Below are positions 13,501-24,934 of a stretch of DNA of 64,000 bases, piece after piece (position 1 is the first letter of the stretch; every line of letters begins with the position of its first letter). The stretch covers positions 186,001-250,000 of the forward strand of contig JAVHNS010000008.1 of the NCBI GenBank assembly GCA_036872755.1. The letters are read 5' to 3'. The DNA comes from Orbilia blumenaviensis (Eukaryota; Ascomycota; Orbiliomycetes; Orbiliales; Orbiliaceae). A program made the position numbers and the translations under genes. The notes under the pieces are model-generated. The model ran no database searches. It saw only the letters and a program-made list of their open reading frames with translations, and was not told the origin of the DNA.

Positions 13501-13789
13501 GGAAAACATGTTGGGCCCCTGAGTAATAATAGTGGTGATGATGAAACTACAGTGCGGAAAGGAAAAGAACAGAAAGCGAGTATAGATGCTGTAAAACCGT
13601 AACGGAAAGAATAGCGGAGGGCGACATTCACAAGACGTCTGGCGAGAATGGCGTAAAACAACCCGACACAAGCTGAGAAGAGGTTGCAAATCGCGAATAC
13701 CGCACATCAGGATTGTCGTGTTTGGAGACGAAGAGTTCCCTAATCCAAGACGAGAAGTTTCACACACATATGGACCAGATCATCTGCAT
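10586..13789. other. Intergenic region between HRD1 and the Tra2-like gene
   Basis: The left part is the upstream and 5' untranslated region of HRD1. No ORF looks coding; the longest, at 12173-12754, runs through a poly-T tract and has no family resemblance. Visible structure includes a CTAGGTACCTAG palindrome at 11317-11328, related ACCTAGG motifs near 11044, an A-run near 12095-12106, a T-run near 12526-12540, and GTGTGTGAG repeats near 13207-13234. The right end is probably the 3' untranslated region of the RNA-binding gene. Confidence 0.5.
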
Positions 13790-14963
13790 TTAGCGTCTGC
13801 TATACCTCTCTTCGCGGTCATAGTACCCGCGGTCGCCGCCACCAGTGCGGTCAGCTCCACCACGTCCACCAGCGGGATCAGCTGGAGCATTGTTATAACG
13901 GTCTTCACCTCCAGCCGGGGCTCCGTCACGAGGACGTCCGCCTTCATATGGGGGACGGCCACCTTCACGATCATAGTAACCACCTCCTCCGCCTCCACCT
14001 CGGCGCTCCTCTCGGCCACCACCGCCACCGCCACCATACCTTTCTTCACGTCCACTAGCATATCTGTCAATTCCGCCACGGCTATAGTCATCACCGTGCT
14101 CACGACGGCTGCCGTAGTAACGGTCATCATATCGAGATTCATAGCGACCGCCACCACCGCGATAATAACGGTCTTCCTCGTAACCTCGAGGTGGGTAGCT
14201 GCCACCGCCACGCGATCCTCCATATGGACGACCAGAGTAAGATGGAGGTCCCCGACGGAAGTCGTCTGGTAGATTACATTAGTTACACGTATCAAATGGG
14301 GGTCAGTGGAGAAAATTACGTACCACGCTTGGGTGGACCAAAGTATTTTCCAGGTGTTGGAGTGCGGGGACGACTCCTGCGAGCCTTTTCGATACTCAAA
14401 GTCCTTCCTTCGTAGACTTCGCCCTGAAGAGCGTCCTTGGCAGCATCGGCTTGGTCAGACTGCGCAAAGTTGACGAATCCAAAACCGCGGGATTCCTTGG
14501 TGTGAGGATCAACCATGATGTTGCACTTGATGACTTCACCATATTTGCCAAAAAGACGAGTGATGTCTTCTTCGGTGAGGCGAGGGTGGATTCCAGTAAC
14601 GAAAAGGTTGGTTCCAGTGTTCCTGGAGCCGTCCTTCTCCGGCGAAGCATCCTTGTCGCGACGATCCGCTGGATCGGATTGGTCGGGTCTGCGAAGATGC
14701 ATAAGTACGAATTCACAGGAAAATACTGAGCTATCAGGACATACCTAGCATCAGCGCGGCCTCCAGGAGAAGCGCTTCGGCTCCTCATGCGGGTGTTTCC
14801 ATCGGGAGTACGAGTTCGGGGCGAACCAGAACGGTCGCGGTCGTAGTTGTCGCGAGAGTCTAGAAAAGGGTTAGGAAGACGCGTCAAATGACGGCCAATA
14901 GGCGCATGAAGCTTGAAATCACGTACCTCCGTAACCTCCGCGGGAATCAGTTTCGTAGTCCAT
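13790..14963 (-). CDS. Tra2-like RRM protein with RS-like head and RGG/Tyr-rich tail (four exons)
   Basis: Model: complement of 13790-14265, 14324-14688, 14745-14859 and 14927-14963, giving 330 residues. All three introns are 56-67 nt, start with GTACGT or GTATGT, and end in AG. Residues 1-75 are rich in Arg/Ser/Asp (RSRSASP). One RRM spans about 78-154, with RNP2 LFVTGI (80-85) and RNP1 RGFGFVNF (118-125). The RRM is followed by TPTPGKYFGPP, which matches the post-RRM linker typical of Transformer-2 splicing factors. The last 158 residues are Gly/Arg/Tyr repeats with RGG boxes, expected to bind RNA and to be arginine-methylated. The likely role is a nuclear pre-mRNA splicing regulator. Tra2 proteins usually end in an RS domain; here an RGG/Tyr tail takes its place, so other SR-like RNA-binding proteins remain possible. 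Confidence 0.9.
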
Positions 14964-17900
14964 CGTGTCGAAGGTGAGATATTCTCCGTGGTGGAAACGA
15001 GGCTGAATCAAGATATTCACAGGGTGTATACTACAGGTTAGTATTAACAAAGAAAAATTGTCTCAGACCAGGCTAAGACGCGTAAAAGGGAATAGGCCGG
15101 AGAAGCAGCCAGGTCAGAGAGCAAGTGACGGTGATGAAGTGAGGCTGGAGAGGTTGAACAGTCAGAGTTGAAGCTGGCGATGTGTGGCGATGAGGTTTGT
15201 AAGGAAGAGGAAGAGATGGTTGCAAAGAAAAAAATAAAAATAAACGGGGGCAAACGAACAGGCAGGTTTTTCACGTGATGCACTGGGCTGATCTCGGCAC
15301 GGACATTGTGTTGCATCCCGGGCGTCGGGGTAGAAATGCAACACTAGCAACACATAGAGTCTCATTATTGACTGCTCAATGGAACCCACTTTCAATCTCG
15401 TAACTAGAATAAATGTACTCATGTACGCGCGCACATTGTGGGGATTCTTTTCTTTCCTTCTTTTTTCCTTTCTTTTTTTTTATTGTAGACTTAGGACGTG
15501 ATTTGAATCCATGAAAGGTCTCAAGCCGACCTGAAAAGTTATAGTCTACTTAATATATGTTGCTCACAAAATTTCGAAATAGAATATAAACCTGAACCGC
15601 GGAAATATTTTATGCATTACGTGAATCTGTCATTCCCCTACAGTATACAGCCGGCATCTGACAAAACTGTGTGCTACCTAGCCAATATGTTCATTATATA
15701 TACATGACATGATATATGTATCCAATCTGACGTTTCAAATCTATAAGCAAAAATAACATATTGACGACGATATCCTGAACAACTCGCTGAAACCGTGCAT
15801 GATAGCTCTGTAAACTTAAAAAAGTCTCCCGAGGTCCCTTCTTGAATATAAACTCCTGTTCTAAAATTGTGTCCCCATATATAAGTGGATCCGTTAATCC
15901 CACGTACATAGCAAAGATATAGATTGCCATTTTATCTGGCACACCGGTACTGACATTTTGCTCGCATTTATACGAGGTGCGTACCGGTTAATTATAAAGT
16001 TAGGACCTCTCTGCCGCCACGGGAGTGCTCTCGACTACACAATCAGGCTGACTTGTCCCACCGCAAAAGCTCCAAGCGGCCACATCTATCACACCTTCAG
16101 CGGTCGTAGCCGTTGTAGGGAAAGGAGACGAAGAAATATCGCTTGCAGCTGTCACGCTCCGAATTCCGGAAGCTGCGGTGGCCACTCCCATAACTTGTGT
16201 GTGAATCCGTGCTTCATGTCTAGTTATGAGCCTCCGGCCTGTACGGCTTTGCTGTGTAGGAACTTTGTGCTGCAGTGCTCATTGGTGTCAGCGAAAATTC
16301 TCATACAGAATAAGTTGATGGGTATGTTTAAAACAGATCTAGAGTGAATATTATCCGTACAAGTTCAATTAGAGCAGCATCAACCAACCCGATTAATTCT
16401 ACAAAAATGAGGTAGGAACCTCCAAAAACCAGAGGTAGCCACATGTCGTGATATCAGGAAGCGGTTTTGGACAGTTGGGACACGGGCAGTACTGAGCCGG
16501 TAAATGAGCTATCAAGCTGCAGACTTAACAGTCGGCCTCGTCCTAACCTAGCGAGGTACAACCAGCGGAAATTTTAACCCTCACTTGAAGACCTCGAGTC
16601 TTCGAAAGGATTAAATGGCGGAGAAAGTGTGCTTAAATGGTTTTTTTGAGTTGGCGGCCAGGGATATGTTGGGAATAAATAGTCGCACAATGTCTATATA
16701 ACCAGGGTTTTAGAGCTGAGCCATAGCATGGCAATTGGTTAGTACACCTCCAGAACCCGCCCTGTAGTTGGCGGTGGATAAATATCAGAGGAATCCTGAA
16801 GGAAGAGAATATTATATTAGGGATTGGTTCGTACTAATAATAAGCGAACTTGAATGTGGCACCGAGAATAAGATTGTGAACTTTGGATTCAGAGTAATAC
16901 GGGCCAGCACATACAGATGAAGTCCTTTGTACAGCTGCAGAGCCTAACGGAAATGGAGAGCGGCTTTTAGGCCTTCAAATATGTCCAATTATGACAGCAT
17001 GCCTACGACTAAATTTTGATGGTACGCTCATGTTAGACACGTTCACTTACTTGATTAACCGCTGCTACCATGCGTCATACATTTGTTACCAGCACTATGC
17101 TAGCCCTGTTCGGTCGAATCTTTTATGTTTTTACAGTGCACGCCCTCAAATTTGCAAAGTCCAACAAGACAGGTTTGATCCCGATGTTGCGTGCATTATG
17201 TTACCTTTTGGTGTGCAGTATATATATATATATATGTATATACCTGGGCATGTATATCGGATAATAACCCCCATATATATCTTCAAGGCCTGCAAGGCAA
17301 TTGCGAAGGCTATTAACTAAGAGGGGTTAACCGGTGTATGCCTACATAACTACAACTACGCCACGTAACTTATGAGCTCATGGCCACCAACTTGGCGGAC
17401 TCTAGATACCCGTTTCAGGACCAATGGGTGTCCAACATGTGAGCTTTGCTCTAACATAGTTAACGCCGATTAGTTGTGGTCGAAGGGAACCATGTGTATT
17501 TTCGGCAACCTGATTGGATCCCCAAGTATCCTAAGCTGGAACGTCGCTGTTGTGTAACTCACACTAACCAAAGGAGGTAGAATGCAATATGCAACATACA
17601 ACAACACTAAAACATGCGAGACCACTAAAACACAGAAAGGTTGAGATCTTACCAGATCTACGGCCTTAGTTAAAAGGTCCACCCGCAATGCAATGCCTCT
17701 TCTGTACTCTGATTAATATCAGTCTTGCAGGCTTGACACTAGAGTTATTGATTTAATCAACACAGCCTCTACGCTAACTAACAGCCACAGTCAACCGTGC
17801 CCCAAAAGTTAACAGCTCGTCCCCAAACTTAAACCTACTCTATACTTCTGGACTTGCCAAGAACCATACGAACAACTTCCTTAGTTTCAAGCCCCGAGCT

Positions 17901-18312
17901 ATTGGCCCCTTGGAAAGGAAAGGGTTGTGGCTTTGTGCCCCCCACATATCTTTATCGAAGCGGCCGGCTAAGCCGACTAGATATCAACCCTCGAAACGTC
18001 TAGTAAGCATGTGTATACACTTATACCTATGTGTATGCCTGAAGTTACGAAACCTAGAACATCAAACTGGGGCATATCGCTCTTGCGGCAAAGTTTGTTA
18101 GAAGGAATAGAGAGCGGCACTATTTTATATAATGTCCAAGAACTGAGCTTCCCGCCCGGCTATCCTCTTTCGAATTCCCGTCAAACGTTCGGAAAGAATA
18201 TGGTCACTCCCGTCATTTATTTATCAGGTCCGGAGGTTCCTTTTTGAAAGTTCTAGAAGATTTCGAGGCTATTGTGATACGGGTCAAAAGACTATATACT
18301 TCGGCCTTCCAA
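14964..18312. other. Intergenic region with no firm gene
   Basis: The first few hundred bases are the 5' untranslated and promoter region of the Tra2-like gene. Further right only short ORFs occur. A minus-strand frame at 16000-16191 reads as a Ser/Thr/Ala-rich peptide with two cysteines and could be a remnant of a secreted protein exon, but no partner exon was found. A TA-rich run lies at about 17219-17240. I see no RNA gene. Confidence 0.45.
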
Positions 18313-21300
18313 ATGAAGCCACCGGGTTCGCCCTGCCAGTTGTTATGGCTATTCACCATAGCGAGTCTCTTTCTTAGGGTATACTCAGTAGATGAAGATG
18401 TAGGTGCTTCCCCATAAATATAATGGTATCATTATAGCATGATGCTCCCTAGGATATATGTGGATGGGAGCTGATACAGGACGCCATGACTATTAGTCTA
18501 CGACCGACACCGCCCCCGAGACAGCCTCCACCGTAGGCAATCGTCTGCTCCCTGGAGCTTCAGAGTTCGCCTCATATCTATTTAATCTCGTAGTTCAAAC
18601 CAGCGCTCCTGCAGCTGAGGCAACTTCTCATGTATCGATTACTTCGATTACTACCGAAGAAAGAAATTTTAGTTTTGACCCCATAGGCCCGATAAACGGT
18701 GTCCTTGCCGATGACGGCAAAATCGTGACATCAGCTACCCCCACCGTAGATGCCGACTCTGTCTTTCGGTTAGATAGCGAACTCGACGGCGAAAATAGCA
18801 GCACCACCTCCCATATGCATAGCTCCACCACCATTACTTCTAATATAATTACAACAACCCCTACGCCTTCAATTTCTAATTCAAAATTAGATGAACATCT
18901 CCAAACATCTAGCGATGAAACTGGCGACAATACGACTTCAACGCATAGTTCCACAACTTCCCACAGGACGACAGCGGCCACACCTACAAGTACAGTCTTG
19001 GAAGAGGATACGGATGCCGATTTTCTGACCGAATCCTACGATTATACTTCCCCCCACAGCCACAGCAGCCCACATCCCACATCCACAGCCACTTTCTCTC
19101 TCGGCGACTCCATAGATATGGGTGGGCTTTTCGACAGTGAAGGCGAAGATACAACCTCTGCATTTAAGACTATATCTGCAACTAACGGAAGTACTACCAG
19201 CCACCATTCAGCTACCACTGAGATATTGACCACCCGAATAATCCGAGCCTTCAATCGCACAACTTCCGCTAGCTCCCCGTCTACTAGAACTCAATCAATA
19301 ACCCGTACCACAGCATCTCGCCCTCCTCCCTCCGCCCTAACATACTCTGCAATATGTAACCGCTGGTCTAGTGCCAGAGACCAGCAAGTCAAAGAGTTTG
19401 ATTACATGAGCTCTAGCCCACCTTTTACCTACCGTCAACTAGCATCCTTCATTTCCTCTCTTTCCTCTTTCTCTAGTAGTGGTAATGGAAAAAACGTATC
19501 CATACCGGACAACACGCAACTCGGCTTCAACATTACAAGATCCCCGATCCACTGGATCAAAGAACGGAGGCGACTCTGCGTAGCTCATTTGTTCGATCTA
19601 GACCCTTCTGTGAACATTCGGGTCTCACTATGCATCGCGCGGGACGTCATAAACAGGAAACGGATGGATGCGATACATGCCTCGCTACCTTCTGGCGAAG
19701 TGGTGAAGCGTTTAAAACTGTTGAAAAGGGATATGTTCGAATATATGAAAAACCCGGCATCAAAGGGAAATGTATGTGTCTGGGAAGTGCTTCCTACTGT
19801 GGCTAAGACGCCAGGAAACGATTCAGTAGAAGTTGGGGATTCAAAAGGGGAACTGATCACTCCGTTATTAACAGATAACATCCTTGTCCCTATCCTAGGG
19901 TTATATAACACGTCAGTCCTTGAAGGGAAGTCAGTTCTATCATCTAAAACTGGCCCTGGTGCTTTTCTAGAGCCGCTAGAATCACCTTACGACTGGTATC
20001 TATCCATCGCGGGCGGCGCGAAAGCATTCCAGCAGGGTCAGCTGTCTTTCGGTGCTAGTTATAAATTTAACCCCGACCCACGGTGGGATATAACATCCAT
20101 CACCTTCGTGCCGACGAATAAACTACCTTCTACTGTCTCTCCCCCTTCTTCCGATTCTTCCCCTTATTTCGATTTCGATGACTCCTTTTCATCTTCTAAA
20201 TCTCTTCCTTCTCCTGTCTCTACTGGCCCTTATTTTGATTTTGAAGATGATGATTTCTTTCAGTCTTCTGATCCCACTCCTGCCCCAACTGTAGACCCTT
20301 CTGATTGGGAGTTCGATGAGCCTCTTACAGCGGCCCATAGTACTTCTACTCGTTCACGCTCACCTGTTCCTACTTCAGATCCTTCCGATTTGTTCGATTT
20401 TGATGATTCTTTTTCAAGTGAGATTCCTACTCGCTCACGCTCATCTGCTAGTACTACTGATCTGTCTGATCTTGAGTTCGATGATTCTTTTTCAATGGAT
20501 GACGATATGATCACCACCCCGCACTCACGCACTTCTACTCCTACTCCTACTCCAGATCCTTCTGATTTTGAGTTCGATGATTCTTTTTCAATGGATGACG
20601 ATATATCTACTACTCCACGCTCACGTACTCCCACTCCTACCACAGATCCTTCTGATTTCGAGTTCGATGATCCCTTTTCAATGGATGACGATATATCTAC
20701 TACCCCACGCTCGCGCACTCCTACCTCTACTCCTGCTCCTACTTCAGATCTTTCTGATCTCGAGTTCGAGGACTCTTTTTCAACCGATATTCCTACCCGC
20801 TCGCGCCCGCAATCCTCCATTCTTACTGGTTTCGATGATGACGATGATAATTTCCCTACATCAACTGTTTCTCGATCACCGTCACGGCCAACTTCCTCTC
20901 CATCATCAGAACCTTCATTACCCGCAATGTTCAGATTTGATGATGAAGAAACGATAGATGATCTTCAAAAACGAGATATCTATGATGATATTATCGCTTA
21001 CGAAGGGGAAAACCCTTTGGTTATCAAAACCTTAAAAGAAGACGGTGCACGTGACGTACTCCCAGGCGAATACGACAGGTACACGGATTTCGACCCTGAC
21101 AAATTACCACCACCTTTGACTTCGTCTTGTTCCTCAACTGCCCCTCCTTCAGCCGCTTTGAACCGTACGATCAGCTCTCTCAAACGCTTTGCGGAAGATA
21201 TTTTCGTCAGTAATAAAACGGACACTATAATCCGTATGCTTGACCAGAAGCATGGTACGGACTGCCTTCGTCGTTTCTGCGGCGGTCGTGAGAATCTTAC

Positions 21301-22294
21301 TATCAGCATCTGTGGATTTGATTCGTTCGCTGATTTGGACGAGCTTAATACTGAGAATCGTTATGCCGGTGTTCTGGGGAGTAGGATTAGGATTGGGGAG
21401 TTGGTGAATTATATCGCGAAGGGGTTGGAAACTGCGGCTTTGAAGCGGTTGGAGAAGCCTGGTGGTAGGGCCAAAAATGGGGATAAAGCTTCTGAAGCCA
21501 CAGAGTTTGAAAAACCATTACAGGATCTGATGTGTGCTCTCGATTCATGGGAGGGCGGTAACTCACTTCCAGGGACTTTCAAATTAGATCTCGCACGCAA
21601 GAACAGCCACCAAATCAGCGAATGCAAGGACCTCCCTTCCGGAAGTACCATAAATGCAAAAAACAATCAGCAGAGGAAAACATCCAACAGCTGTGGCAAC
21701 TTTAGAGTAGAAATCAGCTCCCAGCCATGCAACAGCCTTAGGGGCAGGTGTTACGCCCGAAAGCGCGGATCCGCAGGTTCCGACGGCGCTTCGTTGAAGG
21801 GTATAGAGCGCACGAGGGATGCTATAGCATCTGGTTCCTTGACTCGTAGATTCGCTCAAAATCTTTTGGGTGATACGCCCAGAAGCTGGGCTTCTTGGGC
21901 CAGCATGTTCGACCAATTCTACTGTGACTACACAAACCACGTAAAAGTTTCCATCGGCGTATGGAGGAAAGAGGCGCAGAAGATCAAACGAGTAGACTAC
22001 ACCGTCCCGCGCGGGGAGTTGGTGCGCAGTCTAGACCTGTTAATACAAGAATTCAAGCAGGTCGGTGACAAGAGCAAAGACAGGATCGCTAGGGGGTGTA
22101 ACTGGGCAGGAGGAGGGCCTCCGACTATCAAACCCAATGAGACGTTCGGGTATTTTGGAAGTGTTGGAGCGGATGAGTATGCTCGTGCTCTGTGGTATCC
22201 TATGAATGAACGACGGAGTTGGCCATGGACTATTAATGTGACGAGGCTACATGACGATGATCCGTGCAAGCACTTCCCGCTAGTGGCCTTCTAA
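18313..22294 (+). CDS. Predicted secreted 1294-residue protein with three related modules and an acidic repeat linker
   Basis: The long frame is open from 18497 to TAA at 22292-22294 but has no early ATG. A good first exon exists at 18313-18399: MKPPGS followed by a hydrophobic stretch (LLWLFTIASLFL), reading as a signal peptide, then donor GTAGGT at 18400 and acceptor CTATTAG ending at 18496, phase 0. Residues 30-310 are Ser/Thr-rich with several N-glycosylation sequons. Three segments resemble one another: about 390-567, 952-1010 and 1171-1280. Each has a Cys, then a strand ending in S(I/L), then a GE(V/L)V helix start. Between the first two lie eight or nine copies of an acidic unit built on DPSDFEFDDSFS and TPRSRTPTP, followed by a Lys-Arg site at 854-855 suited to Kex2. 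I do not recognise the family. The start exon is inference; the long frame is certain. Confidence 0.7.
20288..20824 (+). repeat. In-frame tandem repeat encoding the acidic Ser/Asp/Pro linker
   Basis: Roughly 80-100 bp units recur in phase within the secreted-protein gene. Neighbouring copies near 20550-20720 are nearly identical at the DNA level (shared GATTCTTTTTCAATGGATGA and TCTGAT blocks), while the outer copies are more diverged. Unit lengths vary by whole codons, so the frame is kept. This pattern fits expansion by unequal exchange or slippage and predicts length polymorphism. Confidence 0.8.
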
Positions 22295-23429
22295 AAAACA
22301 TTGGCTACTTTTTCAGGTACGGTGGCATCTTGACGCTGGATTATTTACACTTTTCCCTATCTGGTACACCGTACGTAGGGGGAATGGCTCCATATAAGCT
22401 TAGTAGAAGTTTCCAGCGGTTAAGGTCTATTTCGTGGCCAACATGACTAAACCATGACTTCTCAAGTCAGCTTTGGAGCCCCCAAGCCACCTCCCAACTA
22501 GTTTACCAAAAACCCATGCGGTAGTTACAACCTACCCTTTGAGTGCTGTCATCCAAAGATCTGTATATTCATAGATTCTTCTGTTTTAGTGTAGATAAAT
22601 CTCAAGTTTAATCCTAAAGGATACTTGTATCATATCTAGGTACCGTACTAGAAAGGTACACTGTTCAATGCCATCGTAGTCCGAAACAAATGAAGCCATT
22701 TTCGTGTATTACCATATCAACCCTGTCCAATGTGTATTACTGCACCGATTTTAGAGTATTTCCATATCAATCCCACCCCGATTTCTAGTGTAGTAGCCGC
22801 CTGTCTCGGCCTTGGACATGAATCGTCTACAAATAACTAATTTAACATCCATTGACTTCAAATCCTTATTTATTTCTGTATGTAAATACAGTGTTTTATA
22901 GTGTCCCATTTCTCGTCGCTAACCTAACAAATGAAGCCTTAGCGATCTCCTCATATTCATTCTCATCACCCGAATGATACCTCAAACCTTAAACATACTT
23001 TAAACCCCCACAACTAAGAACATAGAAACCGTACGCAAGCAAGCGTGGCTGCCTAGTAGCATATAATACAACTTTTTTATGAATTCCATAATGCATGACG
23101 CAAAAAAAGCACGAATAGAAGATAAAAATATAAGAAAGAGAAAAAAGGAGACGGAACGGTAAGAAAAAGACAAATCCAACGAGAGCAAGGCAAAGAAAGA
23201 AGGGGAAGGTTCGCCTTCAAATCCTAAGGCGCAGTCGTACCCCACAGGCAAAAAAAATAAGAAAAACACCCCATCCAACAGATAATCGATACGTTAGAGC
23301 ACCATGCTGTTGATTTGTTTCGCTGTAGAAAAGAAAAGAAGAGGCAAGAAACCTAGTCGAGAAAGCGTTCGAAAGTTATAGCGCGCTTCCTCCTCCTCCG
23401 TTGCCTTACAATCACATTACGCGATAGCT
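22295..23429. other. Convergent intergenic region
   Basis: This stretch lies between the 3' ends of two convergent genes, the secreted repeat protein and the membrane protein. It is AT-rich and holds no convincing ORF. It probably contains both 3' untranslated regions and polyadenylation sites. Confidence 0.5.
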
Positions 23430-24934
23430 TCAGGCCGAGAAGGAACCCTTGTACCGTTGGCAGAAGTGTCGTTCGTCCTTCAACCGCTTCTTAACATAAA
23501 AAGTCGTAAATATCGTCGACGGAATGATCCAAGCCCATGGCAACAACCAGCCTAAACGAAAAAGGAAAAATCCAACATGTCAGTAATTGCTTCAGCTTCC
23601 CCATCCACCAACCAAAAAATCCAGGAGGTGTGTTATAAATATTTCGGATACTCACCTAAAGCGTACCCAGCTTCCTTCCCACTAATACTATCAAACCCCC
23701 ACAGTAATCCAAAACAAAGACTGCTTATAATAATTCCACCAATGCCCCAGAACATGCTCAGCCGCTTCAGCGTGTCTCTCATAGGCTTGCTCGCCTCCAC
23801 CCTATCCTTCCACGACTGACGCCACTCTCTTTTCCCGTTACAATCGACAGCAATCACATCTTCAATGATCACATAGATGAACCTGGGCCATATCTCGCCT
23901 TTTGGAGTGGAAGATATGCGGAATGGGGTTCGGTATTTTCTTTCGTGTAGAAAATCGGAGAGAAGGAGCTGCCAGGAGAGATTGAAAATGACTGTAGGCA
24001 TGGGCATAGCCATTAGGTTTAGGAATGGTGGGTCAAGTGCTGTGCCAACGGAGACGCAGATGACGTTGATAATCAGGCAGGTGGTGAACGAGAATTGCCA
24101 GAAATCCATCTGTTTTCAACAATATTATAAAACATCATCAATTGTTAGCTCTTAGCATTTTCCGAGTTTCTGTTAAAAAGACGAGAGAGAGAAAAAGACA
24201 AAGCCCAAGGGACTCTCCGTAGATGAATCAAAGCATAATATTAAAATTACGGGATCAAAATAGATTGGGTAACTTACGCCAAACCGTGCTGTCTGACCCA
24301 GCGGTCTGAACCTCGGACTCTTCAAGATGAGTTTTATGGATCGAATAAAACATTCCAACCCCAAAACCACACCAAAAATACCAGTAATGATACCAAATAT
24401 AACTGTCAAACTGATATTGGTAGCGTATTTCAAGCCGAAGTAGGCAGCCGGAGGAAATATCCCGTGGTCGATAACCATAACGACGAATACAAACGCTATG
24501 GCGCCCTTGTGGTCCCGTAGATGGAACGGTAAAGGTGGTAAGGGTGGGCGCAGGATAGAACTCCTCCGTTCGCCAATACCCAGCGGCGGGTCTGATTCGT
24601 CTGCGGCATCTCGAGGAGGTTCGTCGGCGGATGGAGCGACGGGTGAAGATATAGATTTCTCGTTTGTGAGCGTTCCTGTGAGATCTCTCGACGTGGGTTC
24701 TATGGTGATTGATTTCTTCGGCGGCGCATGATCTATGGCAGTCGTCGGAGGAATTGTAGAGTCAGTCCCGGTAAGAGTCGTGGGCTTTTGAGGGTCGTTG
24801 GAATCGAGGTGGTGCAGATGTGTTGTGGATGGGGCGACGGATGTGGACGGGTTGGTTGGATTTGTGAGGGTCATGTCGTCACTGGTCGAGGTTGTCCTGT
24901 TTGAGGGCGGATACGGCGGCCGTTCATCGGTCAT
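23430..24934 (-). CDS. Fungal multi-pass membrane protein of unknown function (three exons)
   Basis: Model: complement of 23430-23551, 23656-24109 and 24278-24934, giving 410 residues. Donors are GTAAGT and GTGAGT, acceptors end AACAG and TTTAG, and the frame is kept. The chosen ATG is the only one in frame ahead of the conserved part. Residues 1-135 are a Pro/Ser/Thr-rich, probably cytosolic and disordered head. From HLRDHKGAIAF onward the protein has about seven hydrophobic segments. Conserved blocks familiar from a widespread family of uncharacterised ascomycete membrane proteins are present: PFRISSTPKGE, YVIIEDVIAVD, and a C-terminal GWLLPWAWIIP. The family is recognised from memory of its pattern; its biochemical role is not known to me. 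The short charged tail after the last segment is normal for the family. Confidence 0.8.

Noticed and set aside
13718..14272. Long plus-strand ORF antisense to the Tra2-like gene
   Set aside because: It is the complement of Gly/Arg/Tyr codons; the Ser/Thr/Ala/Val-rich product is an artefact of the real minus-strand exon.
16711..16790. tRNA-like box A motif (GGCAATTGGTTAGTAC)
   Set aside because: No matching box B or acceptor stem could be found at the right distance.
20260..20820. Minus-strand ORF with Glu/Ser/Val repeats
   Set aside because: It is the shadow of the acidic tandem repeat on the plus strand.
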